Below the pieces are notes generated by a model. It was not told where the DNA came from and did not search any database. It saw nothing but the letters and a program-made list of their open reading frames with translations. From Odontocerum albicorne (Eukaryota; Arthropoda; Insecta; Trichoptera; Odontoceridae), in assembly GCA_949825065.1 (NCBI GenBank), contig OX463865.1:16693763-16757762 (forward strand): a stretch of DNA of 64,000 bases. The letters are read 5' to 3'. Below, one piece after another: positions 30,605 through 41,668 of this stretch (positions are counted from its first letter, which is position 1; every line of letters starts with the position of its first letter). Made by a program: the position numbers and the translations under genes.

Positions 30605-30980
30605 AGTGTTTGATAAAACAAATGTTTAATTAAGCCATATTAAGACGTATTCAACAATGTGCAGCAATCTAAAATAAAATTTGATAGCCATATTAAGACG
30701 TATTCAACCATATTAAGACGTATTCAACGTAATTAATATTGATAGCCATATTAAGACGTATATGAAGTAGATAAAATTTGATAGCCATATTAAGACGTAT
30801 TCAACCATATTAAGACGTATTCAACGTAATTAATATTATGTTCAACGTAATTCATAAGCCATATTAAGACGTATTCAACAATTTGCAGCAATCTAAAATA
30901 AAATTTGTTTGATAAAACAATGTTTAATTAAGCTATATTAAGACGTATTTAACAATGTGCAGCAATCTAAAATAAAATTA
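30605..30980 (+). repeat. irregular repeat of a PLE-adjacent sequence
   Basis: CATATTAAGACGTATTCAAC is repeated about eight times with GTGCAGCAATCTAAAATAAA and GTAATTAATATT spacers. The unit GATAAAACAATGTTTAATTA, adjoining the PLE end, appears at both edges, suggesting unequal duplication. Confidence 0.65.
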
Positions 30981-31013
30981 ATGAGGAACTCAAATAGGTA
31001 ACATACATGTATG

Positions 31014-31179
31014 TTACCCGGCGGTAAGTAATACACATCGGACTTAAGAAAGAGACTGTCACTTTGTACAGCGTCGTCTCTGTCGCACGATGCGCCAACA
31101 GTACGTGCGACAGAGACGATGCTCTACAAAGCGACAGTTTATTTCGTAAGCTCGATGTGTATTACTTACCCCCGGGTAC
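31014..31179. mobile_element. foldback MITE (copy 2)
   Basis: The arms start TACCCGGCGGTAAGTAATAC (31014) and, reversed, end near 31179. The inner palindromes CGACAGAGACGA and TGTAGAGC...GTC face each other. About 166 bp that can fold along nearly its whole length. Confidence 0.75.
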
Positions 31180-31204
31180 TTATACGTATATTAGAGCCAA
31201 ACCT

Positions 31205-32010
31205 AGTCAAAATCTTCTGAGATGATAGTCGACAATATTTTGGTATAAACGTTCATTTATGGGAACGAACTTGGAAAAATACTGAGAGAAGCCGACTAAA
31301 TGTTGTAGAAATGCGTGGACTAGGAAAAACACGTGTGGTTATAATGAACAACAGAGTACGGAATTTATTGATAAGGGATGAATGCGAATTTAGGGCTTAA
31401 GTATTATTACTATGAAAAAAATATCTACAAGTATGTAATGGTTTGGGCATGTCAAACGAATGAAGAAAGACATTTTAACATATTCTTCTTCTTCTCAGCG
31501 TCATGTCAGGTCTCCCCAACGTTGACTATCATCTGAGAGTAAGTATACTTGTCCCCGGCAGCCAGAAAAAGATCCCCAACGCTCCTTATACCAGTCTAAT
31601 TACGTATATTGCGGAGCCAGGAGATTTGTCTCCTGCCAACACCTCTTCGACCCTGTATTTTTCCTTGGATGATCAGGTGCAGTAATTTTTACTTTGCTCC
31701 TCTAAGTACATGACCCAAATAGGACACCTTTCGGATTTTTGTATTTTAACTAAAATTGTTTATTTACATAATGTAAATGTGAGTGAAATATGTCATAAAG
31801 AAAGATAAAAAATAGTATGGTTATATCAGGAAAATGATATTTTAAAAGAAGAAACATAAAGTCAGAGAAATTGTAGGAGGTATATGAGAAAGTGTAGAGG
31901 TGAAGAGAAAACAAAAGTTATATGTGACAATAACAGAGTTTGAAATGATCCATCCTCTCTGCCTACTCTGTGAGAGAAACGGTGTGTCTGTATTAGTGTA
32001 TTTGACATAA
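31205..32010 (+). pseudogene. LINE-A remnant, interrupted
   Basis: 31210-31475 carries decayed LINE-A C-terminal sequence (YGNELGKILREAD, then a VMVWACQTNEER-like WFGHV.RM match). The LINE-A 3' region (ATCCTCTCTGCCTACTCTGT) is recognisable near 31950-32000. Repeat J (31480-31705) lies between them. Confidence 0.45.
31480..31705 (-). repeat. dispersed repeat J (copy 1)
   Basis: This 190-bp sequence matches 36068-36270 (shared GATGATCAGGTGCAGTAATT). It begins with CTTCTTCTTCT, so on the minus strand it ends in an AGAAG tail like a LINE 3' end. The minus strand reads ALGIFFWLPGTSILTLR, then GRPDMT. LINE identity is likely but unproven. Confidence 0.5.
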
Positions 32011-33070
32011 ATAATGTGTAGAAGAGAAATAGTATTTAATGATATGCAGAGAGGATATTCTTGTAAAAATCTGGAATGAAACCACATCGGAAACCCGTAA
32101 ATATATATAGAGCACCATGTCATGTATTTTTGAAGTAAGCAGAGAGGGGAGATATCTACGCTTTTCTATTCATATACACATCTATCACCTTAGCCTTATC
32201 CATATATCTCATAATATATGTTCTCCTGTTCCTCATATTTCTTATCATGTCCTCGGTTGACATTTGTGCAACTACCTCCTTGTCGCCCTTTATTCATTTC
32301 AGATATTTTTCAGTCCTTCTTTACTTATTCACTCCATGTGATTCCAAAACATCTTAAAATTTATCTATATATTTCTTTTCCTCAGTAAAATATTCCCTTA
32401 TTATTTCTTTCCACTCTTCCCTCGGTACATACTCGTATATTCCTCATTCTTCATTCATTTTACACATATACATAAGTTAAATCTCTTTTCAACGAAATTC
32501 ATGGAATCATAAAAAAAATATTTAGAATATTGAAGAAAAATATCACATAAAAAAACTCTTTCAGAATAAAAAATTGCACAATATACACACAATTCTATTT
32601 TTTTTTTTCAAATAATTATGGTATCTTGACTGTATTGATTTTTTAAGCATCGTTCATTTTCAATTCAACATAATTGCATTTTTAATACCACTTAATTGCA
32701 TTTTCAATACCACATAATTGTTAAAAAAATATTGTTTGGAACGTCAGTGCTACAGAATAGATAAACTCAAACTTTTTCAATCCATGCATGGCTTCAGAAA
32801 GCAATTTTTTTATATCAGGTGGTGCAACTCAATTTTCACTATCGTCTTCTGTTATGCATTTTTACTGCACGTATGTTATAAATTTCACATTAAAATGTTT
32901 GAAAAATGTTCTACAATTGGAACTAAAATTTTTTTCTAACTCGCATTTTAAGTAATGTGAATAAAATAAGAAATTTTTATGTTCATTTGAGCAGCCTTAT
33001 TCATGAGCCATTCGACAAATACTGTTTGTGTCACCCAAGTACGTTAATTAGTATCTTTTCAGTGGTGTTT
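32011..33070. other. no gene recognised
   Basis: AT-rich. 32160-32470 is C/T-rich and may be antisense LINE. The 73-codon frame at 32718-32939 has no recognisable motif. TTTAATACCACTTAATTGCA and a variant repeat at 32680-32720. Confidence 0.35.
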
Positions 33071-33130
33071 TCAACTAATAACGTTATTGTAATTTCTTTT
33101 ATCCAACACTGCTTATTCCACTTTTTGTAA

Positions 33131-33185
33131 CGGTATAACCCTACCGGTTTCAAGGCTTTCACCTCATTTTCAGGGGAGCACAAAC
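33131..33185 (-). ncRNA. hammerhead-like motif, one core change
   Basis: Minus strand: CTGAAAA (the invariant G8 position reads A), otherwise stem II, GAAA, ACCGGT, GTA and a CCC/GGG stem I are intact. The G8 change should abolish catalysis. Confidence 0.5.
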
Positions 33186-33189
33186 AAGA

Positions 33190-33600
33190 CTAAATGCTGT
33201 TCGAACTGGTACCGATATACACGCTTCAACGGTTGGGGGCTGAGGGGTGAGGGAGGCGTGGGATGATTTCGGCCAAGATCGGAGAGGTTTTTGGGATATA
33301 AGTGTTCACCAGATGTTCGGATCGATGTACTGACTTAGAAATTTCTAGGGCCTCTTATCTGTCCAATTTATTCCCGTTACTACTAATATGTAAGAATTTG
33401 GCATCATCGATAGAAAAAGTATAGTTTTCACGGTGACAATGATTAGCCATTTCAGAATAAATTAGAGGATTTGTTAAGGCGGATTTGTGTTCACGAAATT
33501 TCAAAAGATCTTCCTGTCTTTCCTATATATAAATTATCACAGTCAGCACATAAAAGTGTATACGCACCACTGTTGCTAAGTATTCCATTTTAGCCTTTCC
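33190..33600 (-). pseudogene. PLE GIY-YIG endonuclease tail
   Basis: The minus strand reads GAYTLLCADCDNLYIGKTGR, then SFE. A frameshift precedes FREHKSALTNPLIYSEMANH, then SIDDAKFLHISSNGNKLDR, a stop, and EALEISKSVHRSEHL, ending before the hammerhead motif. It is the best-preserved GIY...YIG...TGRS block in the window. It lacks the reverse transcriptase and carries at least one frameshift and one stop. Confidence 0.85.
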
Positions 33601-33780
33601 CATTAAGTAAGAGTTTCCGGAGATTAAAATTAGTGTAAAAAGCTGGCAAAAAAATGAAATAAACAGTGTTTGATAAAAATAAATTACAATGTATTTAAAC
33701 TTCTACAACGTTAATGCCTTAACTATTAACAACATATTGTAATTTCTTTTACCCAACACTGTTTATACCACTTTTTGTAA

Positions 33781-33836
33781 CGGTATAATCCTACCGGTTT
33801 CAAGGTTTTCACCTCATCATCAGGGGAGCACAAATA
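33781..33836 (-). ncRNA. hammerhead-ribozyme-like motif (best match, minus)
   Basis: Minus strand: CTGATGA, stem II GAGG/CCTT with a TGAAAA loop, GAAA, ACCGGT, then GTA. Stem I starts CC/GG. All catalytic core positions fit the consensus except the unpaired U before stem II. Faces the motif at 33868. Confidence 0.62.
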
Positions 33837-33867
33837 TTACTCTTGTTTGTGCTCTTCAATAGTCCTT

Positions 33868-33926
33868 TTTGTGCTCCCCTGATGATGAAGGGAAATCCTT
33901 GAAATCGGTCGAGTTATAACGTTACA
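33868..33926 (+). ncRNA. hammerhead-ribozyme-like motif (plus)
   Basis: CTGATGA (33879), stem II AAGG/CCTT with a GAAAT loop, GAAA, short stem III ATCGGT, and a canonical GTC cleavage triplet. Stem I is altered (CCC/GAG). Confidence 0.5.
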
Positions 33927-34012
33927 AAAAGTGGAATAAAGAGTTTTTTTATGAAACAAATAACAACGTCGTTAAACTTTCACAGTGTTAATTCCATAAC
34001 TATAAATAATAT

Positions 34013-34559
34013 AAAAAATGCTAATTATACTAAAATTTTATTGTCGTTATAACGGAATTCGTTTAACACGTTATTTTACGTACGTTCGGTTCGATTAAAA
34101 AAATACTCTTTATACTGAAATTTGTTTTACCATATTTCGGTATTCCTTGTATGTTAATGAGATTTGCCATGTATTGGTATCGTTAATTCTTTCGTGGCTC
34201 ATTTTCTCTATATGAAATTATGTGTAATTCCTCAAATTTATTAAGAATGTTAACATTTCTAGATCCAATCGAAATTTAAAGAAACTTTCACATTGCCCGG
34301 CATGATTTTAAGAAATCCGATTTTTACTAAAAAATACTTACAATTGATATATCTAAGTAAATATTAGGAATATTGTAATGAAACTTTAGTGTATTTGTTT
34401 GAAATTTGAAATACTTGAGTAATTTTATTTAGTAGTCATTTAACCAATATTCGTCTTTATGGAGAGTTACATCACACTCCTTTTACATGTACCAGGTATC
34501 CACTTATATCTAGTGCTTAGAACATACAAGTTCTGCCGATTTTTCTTTTTCATCGGTTG
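34013..34559. other. no gene recognised
   Basis: AT-rich, with no recognised motif. Confidence 0.4.
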
Positions 34560-34659
34560 ATGGAATACATATAATAAATAAATAAATATAGGTGTATTGA
34601 TAGCAACATAGTTGTACATAATATATTTAAATACACATCAAAAACAAATCAATGGCAGA

Positions 34660-34800
34660 AAACACATTTAAGAGAGAAGCTATCAAAATGTTTGAGCTTA
34701 TCTAATAACTCTCCCCCCGCCCGGTCAAAGAACACCCCACCAATAGGGCGAGCCCAGCAGCGAGGACACCAGATGTTTTTCAGCCCACATCTTTGCACAT
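34660..34800 (+). repeat. core repeat K (copy 1)
   Basis: Contains GAGAGAAGCTATCAAAATGT, AATAGGGCGAGCCCAGCAGC, GAGGACACCAGATGTTTTTC and CCCACATCTTTGCACATG. Related copies are at 35105-35220, 40075-40205 (reverse), 44735-44865 and, partial, 37385-37440 (reverse). GC-richer than its surroundings. Each copy lies next to a different minisatellite. Confidence 0.65.
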
Positions 34801-34884
34801 GTAGAATAAGAAGAAAAAAACAGGAAATAAATAGATAGCAGAAAAAAAAGCAAATACCACCTCAGATTAACTCAAAGAAATAAA

Positions 34885-35056
34885 TAAAGGTTCCTTGACA
34901 GCAACATAATGCGTACATATAATAAATAAAGGTTCCTTGACAGCAACATAATGCGTACATATAATAAATAAAGGTTCCTTGACAGCAACATAATGCGTAC
35001 ATATAATAAATAAAGGTTCCTTGACAGCAACATAATGCGTACATATAATAAATAAA
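34885..35056. repeat. 42-bp minisatellite, four units
   Basis: Units of AAAGGTTCCTTGACAGCAAC plus ATAATGCGTACATATAATAAAT (42 bp). Being a multiple of three, it gives repetitive minus-strand frames that are not genes. A related partial unit is at 34560-34620. Confidence 0.9.
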
Positions 35057-35104
35057 TTCATTCCGAAATCGCACATTTATCTCAAAATAAACTGAAAAAA
35101 TACA

Positions 35105-35220
35105 TTTAAGAGAGAAAATATTAAAGGACCCGGGCTCATTCTATAACATTCCCCGGCCGAGATACACCCCACTAATGTAGGGCGAGCCTGGCTGCAAGGA
35201 CATTGGGGGCTTTCAGCTCC
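35105..35220 (+). repeat. core repeat K (copy 2)
   Basis: GAGAGAAAATATTAAAGGAC, CCGGCCGAGATACACCCCAC and GTAGGGCGAGCCTGGCTGCA align with copy 1. It is directly downstream of the 42-bp array and is followed by a foldback MITE. Confidence 0.6.
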
Positions 35221-35232
35221 CACTCTTGAGCA

Positions 35233-35376
35233 GTACCTAGCGGTAAGTAATCCACATCGGGGTTAAGAAAGAAACTGTCGGCCATAATCGGCTTTGTAGA
35301 GCGTCGTCTCTGTCATTCATACACGTGTTCCGTAGCGATTTGTCAGTCATTGTCAAGTGACATTACCGCCGGGTAC
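35233..35376. mobile_element. foldback MITE (copy 3)
   Basis: It starts GTACCTAGCGGTAAGTAATC and ends ATTACCGCCGGGTAC. It includes GTCGGCCATAATCGGCTTTG, shared with copy 1. It has lost part of one arm. Confidence 0.65.
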
Positions 35377-35574
35377 TGTACATATAGACTAAAAAAAACA
35401 AAAAAAAAACGAATATATGGCAGAAAACAAAATAAAAAGTAAGCTCACATATACCACTTCAGATTAACTGTAAACAAGAACGAAAAAAAAATATAAATAG
35501 AGATATCAACTCCTATTTTAGACACCTTTTTCTACATACTCGTACTACGAGTATTTGGAGAATCCTGCAAATTG

Positions 35575-36045
35575 GAATATGAATCTACAGATTGGGTTCC
35601 TCATCAGCTCAAATAGTCGTATAAAAAAATGTAGAACAAATACAGAAAAAAATCCTCAGACATCTATGGTACAGAACAAAGGGCGATTATCCAAAATATG
35701 CTGACCATGTCGAGCTTCTCACGGTGTGTAACTATAAAAGCCTCGAAACAAGAAGGCAAGAATCCATTGCGATATTCCTACTTAAGGTTTTTCAAAGTGG
35801 ATTTAACTATCCCGCGATTCTAGAAGCACTAAGTTTATATGTACCTAATAAATATAGCCGTGTAAGGAATCACCCTTTGTTCTACATACCAACTTACAGA
35901 AGGAATATCACGGTTAAACACTCAGTCACGCGTGGTGAAGAGATATTGAACCAACTAAGTGACACTGTGGATATAATATTATCCGCACCGCTTAGCAGTA
36001 TGAGAAGAACCTTGACTGATATTGTTCTTTACGAATAAGCTAACT
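35575..36045 (+). pseudogene. LINE-H RT C-terminus
   Basis: After a decayed KYRKKSSDIYG region, the plus frame 35724-36038 encodes NYKSLETRRQESIAIFLLKV, then FQSGFNYPAILEALSLYVPN and YSRVRNHPLFYIPTYRRN. This is the post-RT domain of CR1/Jockey-like LINEs, ending in a stop at 36036-36038. It is related to the fragment at 26735-27785. The catalytic RT is missing. Confidence 0.7.
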
Positions 36046-36067
36046 CTAGAAGCAGAACCTCTTTGTA

Positions 36068-36270
36068 TCTTCTTCTACCAGTGTCATGTCAGGTCCCCCC
36101 AATGCTGAATATCACCTGATAGTAAGCATCCTTGTCTCCGGCAGCACGAAAAAGATTCCCAACGCTTTTTATACAAGTACAATCACGTTTATTGCGAAGG
36201 CAGGAGATTTGCCTCCTGTCAACAACTCTTCGACCCTCTATTTTGCCTTGGATGATCAGGTGCAGTAATT
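36068..36270 (-). repeat. dispersed repeat J (copy 2)
   Basis: It matches 31480-31705 over 190 bp. Starts CTTCTTCTACCAGTGTCATG. Likely a LINE 3' end on the minus strand. Confidence 0.5.
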
Positions 36271-36360
36271 TGTATAACAGGAGAAATCCGTGCATCCTCG
36301 TTGTATAACAGGAGAAATCCGTGCATCCTCTTTGTATAACATGAGAAATCCGTGCAATTC
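36270..36360. repeat. 30-bp direct repeat, three units
   Basis: TTGTATAACAGGAGAAATCC plus GTGCATCCTC, three times. Confidence 0.8.
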
Positions 36361-37040
36361 TATTTGCACCCGGAAACTGTAGTTGGTCTCCAAATTCATA
36401 TTTTAATATCTTCAAGATTTAATTTACACAGATTGACGCCACGTCGAAATTAACGCAAATTTTTGTTGTCTTGGGTATTCTCTATGGTATATATCAGGAA
36501 TCAGATATCAGCAGACTATCTTTTAAAGGTTGAATTGTTTACAAAAATATTGGCTAGATGCCAGAAATATGTTCTTTTTTGGAAAAGGTATCAATCACGT
36601 GAAAAGGTATCAATCACGTGAAAACACGGTACTGAGACTCAACGTAAATCTAATTTATCACGCCAAAGCAACGGGATCACGATACAAAGAGTAAAGCTTA
36701 TTTTTGTATCGGATCGAAAAGGTTCCCTATCCCTGATTTCTTGCATTGGCAAAAGATTTCCATATGTGTTATTGCGGATATGTCCCGTGCAAATAAAGTT
36801 TGATGTGTAAAACACAATATTTCATGCGAGTTTGAATGAGTAGATGTACGGTTCCACCACTAAAAAATAAATCGACTACCATAAAAGAAGCTATAAAAAT
36901 AGTATAAAAATGAACTGCAGCGAGATGGGATAGACAAAGTTTGACAGTAAAATGTTGCAAGGTACCACAGTCAGTTATTTATCAAACTGCGAAATAAATT
37001 TTGTGAATTTTGAAATTTTTTGCGATCGTTCATTCACTCG
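36361..37040. other. no gene recognised
   Basis: No coding motif was seen. A small direct repeat (AAAGGTATCAATCACGTGAA, twice) lies at 36583-36624. Confidence 0.4.
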
Positions 37041-37044
37041 CACG

Positions 37045-37215
37045 GTAACCCTTTACTTAGTTGGTAAAACACTTGTCTTCCGACTAGGACGTTGCGGATT
37101 TGATTTTTGTGAGTACCTTTTTTTTAAGGTTTTCACATCAGGCCTCCTCAAAAAAAAAGATTTGTTAGAGAAGATCACATGGTAATGATTTTACTGTACT
37201 TTATACAATGAAATG
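37045..37215 (+). mobile_element. tRNA-derived SINE-1 (diverged)
   Basis: ACGGTAACCCTTTACTTAGT leads to TGGTAAAACACTTGTCTTCC (A-box region), then GCGGATTTGATTTTTG (B-box region), a T run and GGTTTTCACATCAGGCC. Same order as the copy at 8488. An overlapping 77-codon ORF is incidental. Confidence 0.5.
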
Positions 37216-37384
37216 GTTATATAATACATCCAAACTATCTTTGTTGAAATATTGAAGAGCGTGGATGGAAGACAACATTGTCTTCAACGATAGCCATTTC
37301 ACTCGACAAGTTCTGTGATGAAATGGTTTCATTCCTTATTCAAAAATTTCAAGTGTTTATTCTTAAAACTAAAAAAAAAACACT

Positions 37385-37440
37385 GCATTCTGCGAGCTCG
37401 CCCTCCTAATGGTAGGGGCGTATCTCGGTTGGAAGGATGT
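37385..37440 (-). repeat. core repeat K (partial)
   Basis: The reverse complement of GCTCGCCCTCCTAATGGTAG plus GGGCGTATCTCGG matches copy 40075-40205. Confidence 0.5.
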
Positions 37441-37879
37441 TATGCAATATTTAAATTCTGAAATTAAGAAACTAAAAAGGGGAAAAAATAAAAGCAAATC
37501 CCGGCACCAATCTTTTATTATGCGTAAATCATAATAAACTATAAATTATTGTAAATATAAATTCACAGTATTCAACCATCCAGTGCGATACAGTTTATCC
37601 GACATGACAATATTACAACACAAGTCATGTTGAACAAGATACACGACACCTCAGCACATACGAGTATGTATGATTCTGAAAAGATACCCCCTACAGCAAA
37701 AATTACAAGTTATGTTAGCCTGAGAAAAAGTTAATTCCATTAATTATTTCTTAGGTGGTGAAATTTGTTCATCGCAGGGTTATATAAATAATTGGTCAAA
37801 GATTGTTCAATCCAAAAGACATCCCATTGTCTTGTATACATTATTAGTACACGGAGGGTAACAAGTTCCAGAGTATTTG

Positions 37880-38435
37880 GTTCCAAATTATTTTATTAAA
37901 AAATATCAAATCAGAGACAACCTAAAAACATATCAGATCAGAGAAAACTTGAAAATATATCAGACCAGAAAAAACTTGAAAATACTCGTATATCAGATTT
38001 GAGATAACTTAAAAAAAAATAAGATCAGAGACAATTTGAAAAAATATCAAGTTTAAAACATATCAGATCAGAGGCAAGGTGAAAATATACCAGATCAGAT
38101 AAAACTTAAAAATATATCAGATTTGAGATAACTTGAAAAAATATCAGATCGAAAATAATTTGAAAAAATATCTGATCAGAGAAAACTTGAAAATATATCA
38201 GATTTGAGATAACTTAAAAAAATATCAGATCAGAGACAACTTGAAAAAATATCAGATCTAAAATAGGTCTAAAAAATATCGGATCAAAAATAACTTCAAA
38301 ATATTAAATCAGAGACAACTTGAAAATATATCAGATCAGAGATTACTTGAAAAAATATCAGGTCAGAGACAGCTTGAAAAAAATATCAGATTAGAGACAA
38401 CTAGAAAAAAATATTATTTCAGACAATTTAAACAT
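37880..38435. repeat. degenerate 27-bp minisatellite
   Basis: About 20 units of ATATCAGATCAGAGACAACT plus TGAAAAA with many substitutions and indels. No coding meaning. Confidence 0.85.
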
Positions 38436-38802
38436 TTCTTCCGTTTATACTTCACCTACATCTTTCTGTATCTCGGTGAACATTAAATATCGGGTAAGAT
38501 ATAGAGCGAGGACGTAGGATGGCCGGGAGATGATCTGGGAAGATGTCGGATGGAGGTCCTCAATCTCTATTGCGGCTGCAATGTTTCAGAAGATAAAAAA
38601 TATTTCAATTTAAATTCGCAACAATTCTTCTTCCAATGTAATTTCATGAAAGTTCCCCCACGGTAATATACAAGAAGGGAACTATGTTGTGTGAAATACA
38701 TATAATTTTTTTTTTGAACGACATGGTCTTCTGATATTTATCGTACTCGGCTCACCACCTATCTTCGTTCTTCCTGGTCTTAGGCCATGTTGAATGCAAC
38801 CT

Positions 38803-39453
38803 TTAACCCTTCCTTCCCTGTAATGTGTAACTATTATAGTACACATTGCTTCTAAAAACTTTAATATCTCTATAAATATAATAAACATTTTAGGTATACC
38901 TTAGGTATTTCTCCTTAGGAAATACCTTAGGTATTTCTCCGTAATATATTTACGCATTGAATGAAAAAAATATTATTAATAATAATAATTAGCACTTATC
39001 GGCCACATCGGAGATATTTTGTGAAAATCGGGAATAAATTCACCAATACAATCAAACGTGTGCCAGTGTGTGACGTAGGTATATTCATTCTTAAAAAAAC
39101 CGCTATGGGTGAGGAAGAGACGCTATTCGCGTCTCACTTTCCCTCTACTTCGGTATATGGGAACGCAAGAAATATAATCTCAGTTCGCTCGCTTCTCTCG
39201 CTTCAGTAGCTCTCGGGCAGCCATTTGAGGTGGTGAACGGTGGGGGTTTTGTGAACGTCGGCCGATGTTTTTTTCATGTTTCCAGCAATTAAATTTCAAT
39301 TTTTATCACTTTTGACTTCAAATTTAATTAATTTAAGCGATTGGCTATGAATATTATTATTTTTCCGATTTTAAATCGCTCATTTTTACATGTGTATTGA
39401 ATAAACAGCACCGAAACGCGCGGAATTTTTTAGCACAGGAAAGGAAAGGTCAA
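38803..39453. mobile_element. piggyBac-like MITE (copy 2)
   Basis: TTAA at 38803-38806 and TCAA at 39450-39453. It starts CCCTTCCTTCCCTGTAATGT and ends TAGCACAGGAAAGGAAAGG. It is closely similar to 1181-1840 along its length. Local expansion of ACCTTAGGTATTTCTCC occurs near 38890-38940. Confidence 0.8.
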
Positions 39454-39885
39454 AGGAGATCCTGTTTTCTTTTTTATTGAATTCACCCATCTCATATGTT
39501 ACCTTCCTCTTATTCACCTGCCTTCAACTGTTCCTCAAATCCTCAGCCTTTCTCGCAGCATGTCTAAAGTACGCTCAGATTATTACTCTTTGTGTCATCG
39601 AAAGTTTTTTGATACTCGCATGTTCTTGAATGATAGAGACGTTGATGTGCCTTCCGCTCCATATCATATAAAGTATCCACCTACAACACTACATCTCACT
39701 TTGTACTTAGTTTTCACCATCTACGTTTCCACTCCATACAGTGTTGTGGAGAATACTGGAGACTTAACCATACGGAATTTGGTTATATTGAATATAGGCC
39801 AGTTATTCTAAACCCTTAGGCAAACTTGTCATAGCTCATTTAATAATTTTATTTATTAATTTACTATCCACAATTATCATTATCA
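39454..39885. other. possible antisense LINE remnant
   Basis: C/T-rich, 83-codon plus frame at 39560-39811. On the minus strand TTLYGVET resembles the YG.ETW segment after the LINE RT, but nothing else is readable. Confidence 0.25.
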
Positions 39886-39887
39886 TC

Positions 39888-39962
39888 CTGCCATGTAGCT
39901 CATGACTGAGTATCGTGACTCTCACAATAGTCCTTGATGACTTCTCTTATCAGAGATAGGAA
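39888..39962 (-). pseudogene. LINE-E 3' fragment
   Basis: CATGTAGCTCATGACTGAGT plus ATCGTGACTCTCAC is the 3' edge of LINE-E (compare 12764). Only about 75 bp. Confidence 0.55.
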
Positions 39963-40074
39963 GTTAACGCTTCACCTTTAGACTTAAGTTCTTATACCGG
40001 TTATAAAAATAAATACATGGATTAACTTTTTAATGGAGGCTAGTTTCAGACTCTTACGGCCATGAACAGGTGTG

Positions 40075-40205
40075 GGTTAAAAAACGTCTGATGTCCTCGC
40101 GGCCGGGCTCGCCCTGCATTGGTAGGGTGTATCTCGGTCAGGGGAATGTTATAAGATGAGCCCAGACTTTTTGATAGCTTCTCTCTTAAAGGTATTTTCT
40201 GGTAT
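40075..40205 (-). repeat. core repeat K (copy 3, inverted)
   Basis: The reverse complement contains ACCAATGCAGGGCGAGCCCG and GCGAGGACATCAGACGTTTT. The 23-bp minisatellite begins right at its edge. Confidence 0.65.
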
Positions 40206-40668
40206 TTATCATGTAATATGTATGCGATTTATCATGAAATATGTATGCGATTTGTCATGAGATACGTATGCGATTTATCATGAGATATGTATGCGATTTA
40301 TCATGAAATATGTATGCGATTTATCATGAAATATGTATGCGATTTATTATAATATATGTATGCGATTTATTATGAGATATGTATGCGATTTATCATGATA
40401 TGTGTTTGCGATTTATCATGATATATGTATGCGATTTATCATGAGATACGTATGTAATTTATCATGAGATATGTATGTGATTTATCATGAGATATGTATG
40501 TGATTTATCATGATATATGTATGCGATTTATCATGAGATACGTATGTAATTTATCATGAGATATGTATGTGATTTATCATGAGATACGTGTGCAATTTAT
40601 CATGAGAGATGTATGTGATTTATCATGAGATATGTATGCGATTTATCATGAGATATGTATGCAATTTT
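40205..40668. repeat. 23-bp minisatellite, about 20 units
   Basis: Period 23 bp: GATTTATCATGAGATATGTA plus TGC, with variants. Homogeneous over 460 bp. Confidence 0.9.
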
Positions 40669-41650
40669 GGAATATATTTTATATGCACATTTAGGTGTTT
40701 CTATCAAAAGAACCTATATTTATTGATTCATTTCAAAAAGTGCATTGAAATTTTCAGGAAAATGCGACATGACACTCACGTAAAAAGATTGTATATCTGT
40801 GGATTTTTTCCTAAAAACAATGGAACTAAACTAAAACGCAAAGAAGTTTGAATAAAACATTAAAAAAAAACAAGACAAAATAAAACGCCATAAAAAAGAC
40901 ATCGTTAAATTTCGCACAATTTTGTTTATCTTTGCTGAACACGCATAAAGATTTTTATGAAGATCTCGGCAATTTTTCTTTTCTTCTCCCGGCCGAAATT
41001 CACAACTCTTCATCCATCAATCCCACGGAGCATCATGCGTTACACAGGGCCGAACCGGCTCCCTCATTTCTGTCCCTTTTGTCGTAAAACTTTTCTTTAT
41101 ATTCCCCTTTTATTGGTGGGACACTAAACCGCTGATTTGTAACGATAAAATGTTGTATTATACGTTGTATTGCTTTGTTTATGAGATTGCTGTTTCGTAA
41201 GAAATCTGTTTTCTTTTAGTAAAGAGGTAATTTTGTTTGCTGTTTTTTTCTTATACAAGACATATAATTGAAAAACAACGTTGCTTCAACTCGATGAATA
41301 TGTTTCATACATTTATAAATAATTATCATAATTCAGTTGGTCAGATTCCCGATGGTAATCAACAATAAAATAAGAGTGCTAGTCTGGCAGCCGCTACCTT
41401 CTCATCCTCACACTACACCCTTAGCTTATATTGAATATTATATTTAATTTAAAAAAACTACCATCAAACATCATATACATCTTCTTCTTCACCATCGAGC
41501 TGCGTCTTCTTCTTTGTATTCTTATTATAAAAAAAACAGACTGTTGAGTATATTTTCTAATTAAAACCTAACCCTATGTAAACAAGTAAAGTTTTCATTC
41601 ATCTTCATTTATTTTTTCAGGTCTTTCGCACATTACAGGTTTCCTTTATT
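40669..41650. other. no gene recognised
   Basis: About 980 bp with no recognised coding motif or element. Confidence 0.4.
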
Positions 41651-41668
41651 CGTACAAGGACCAAACAT

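Larger units (their letters stand above)
30385..30625. mobile_element. Penelope-like inverted-end unit
   Basis: The reversed terminus TTTATAGTTAAGGCATTAAC and hammerhead-like motif (30474-30525) face a forward hammerhead-like motif (30536-30590) and terminus GTGGAATAAACAGTGTTTGA. Only about 15 bp separate the arms, so this is a large hairpin with no coding part. No TSD was identified. Confidence 0.7.
33075..33735 (-). mobile_element. Penelope-like element with GIY-YIG tail
   Basis: Minus-strand copy. The left end has the PLE 3' terminus in reverse (TTATTCCACTTTTTGTAACG) and a hammerhead-like motif (33131-33185). The coding tail is at 33190-33600. The right end has a second terminus with AATGCCTTAACTATTAAC. 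A second, shorter unit follows immediately in tandem at 33736-34012. Confidence 0.75.
33736..34012. mobile_element. Penelope-like inverted-end unit (tandem with previous)
   Basis: It starts ATTGTAATTTCTTTTACCCA, the same left end as the 33075 unit. It carries a reversed and then a forward hammerhead-like motif and ends at TTAATTCCATAACTATAAAT. The two units are head to tail, as often seen for PLEs. Confidence 0.7.

Noticed and set aside
34862..35076. Cysteine-rich repeated 14-residue frames
   Set aside because: The 42-bp minisatellite is a multiple of three, which keeps frames open by chance.
37880..38435. CRISPR-like repeat array with 27-bp repeats
   Set aside because: Degenerate direct tandem repeats without spacers in a eukaryotic genome.
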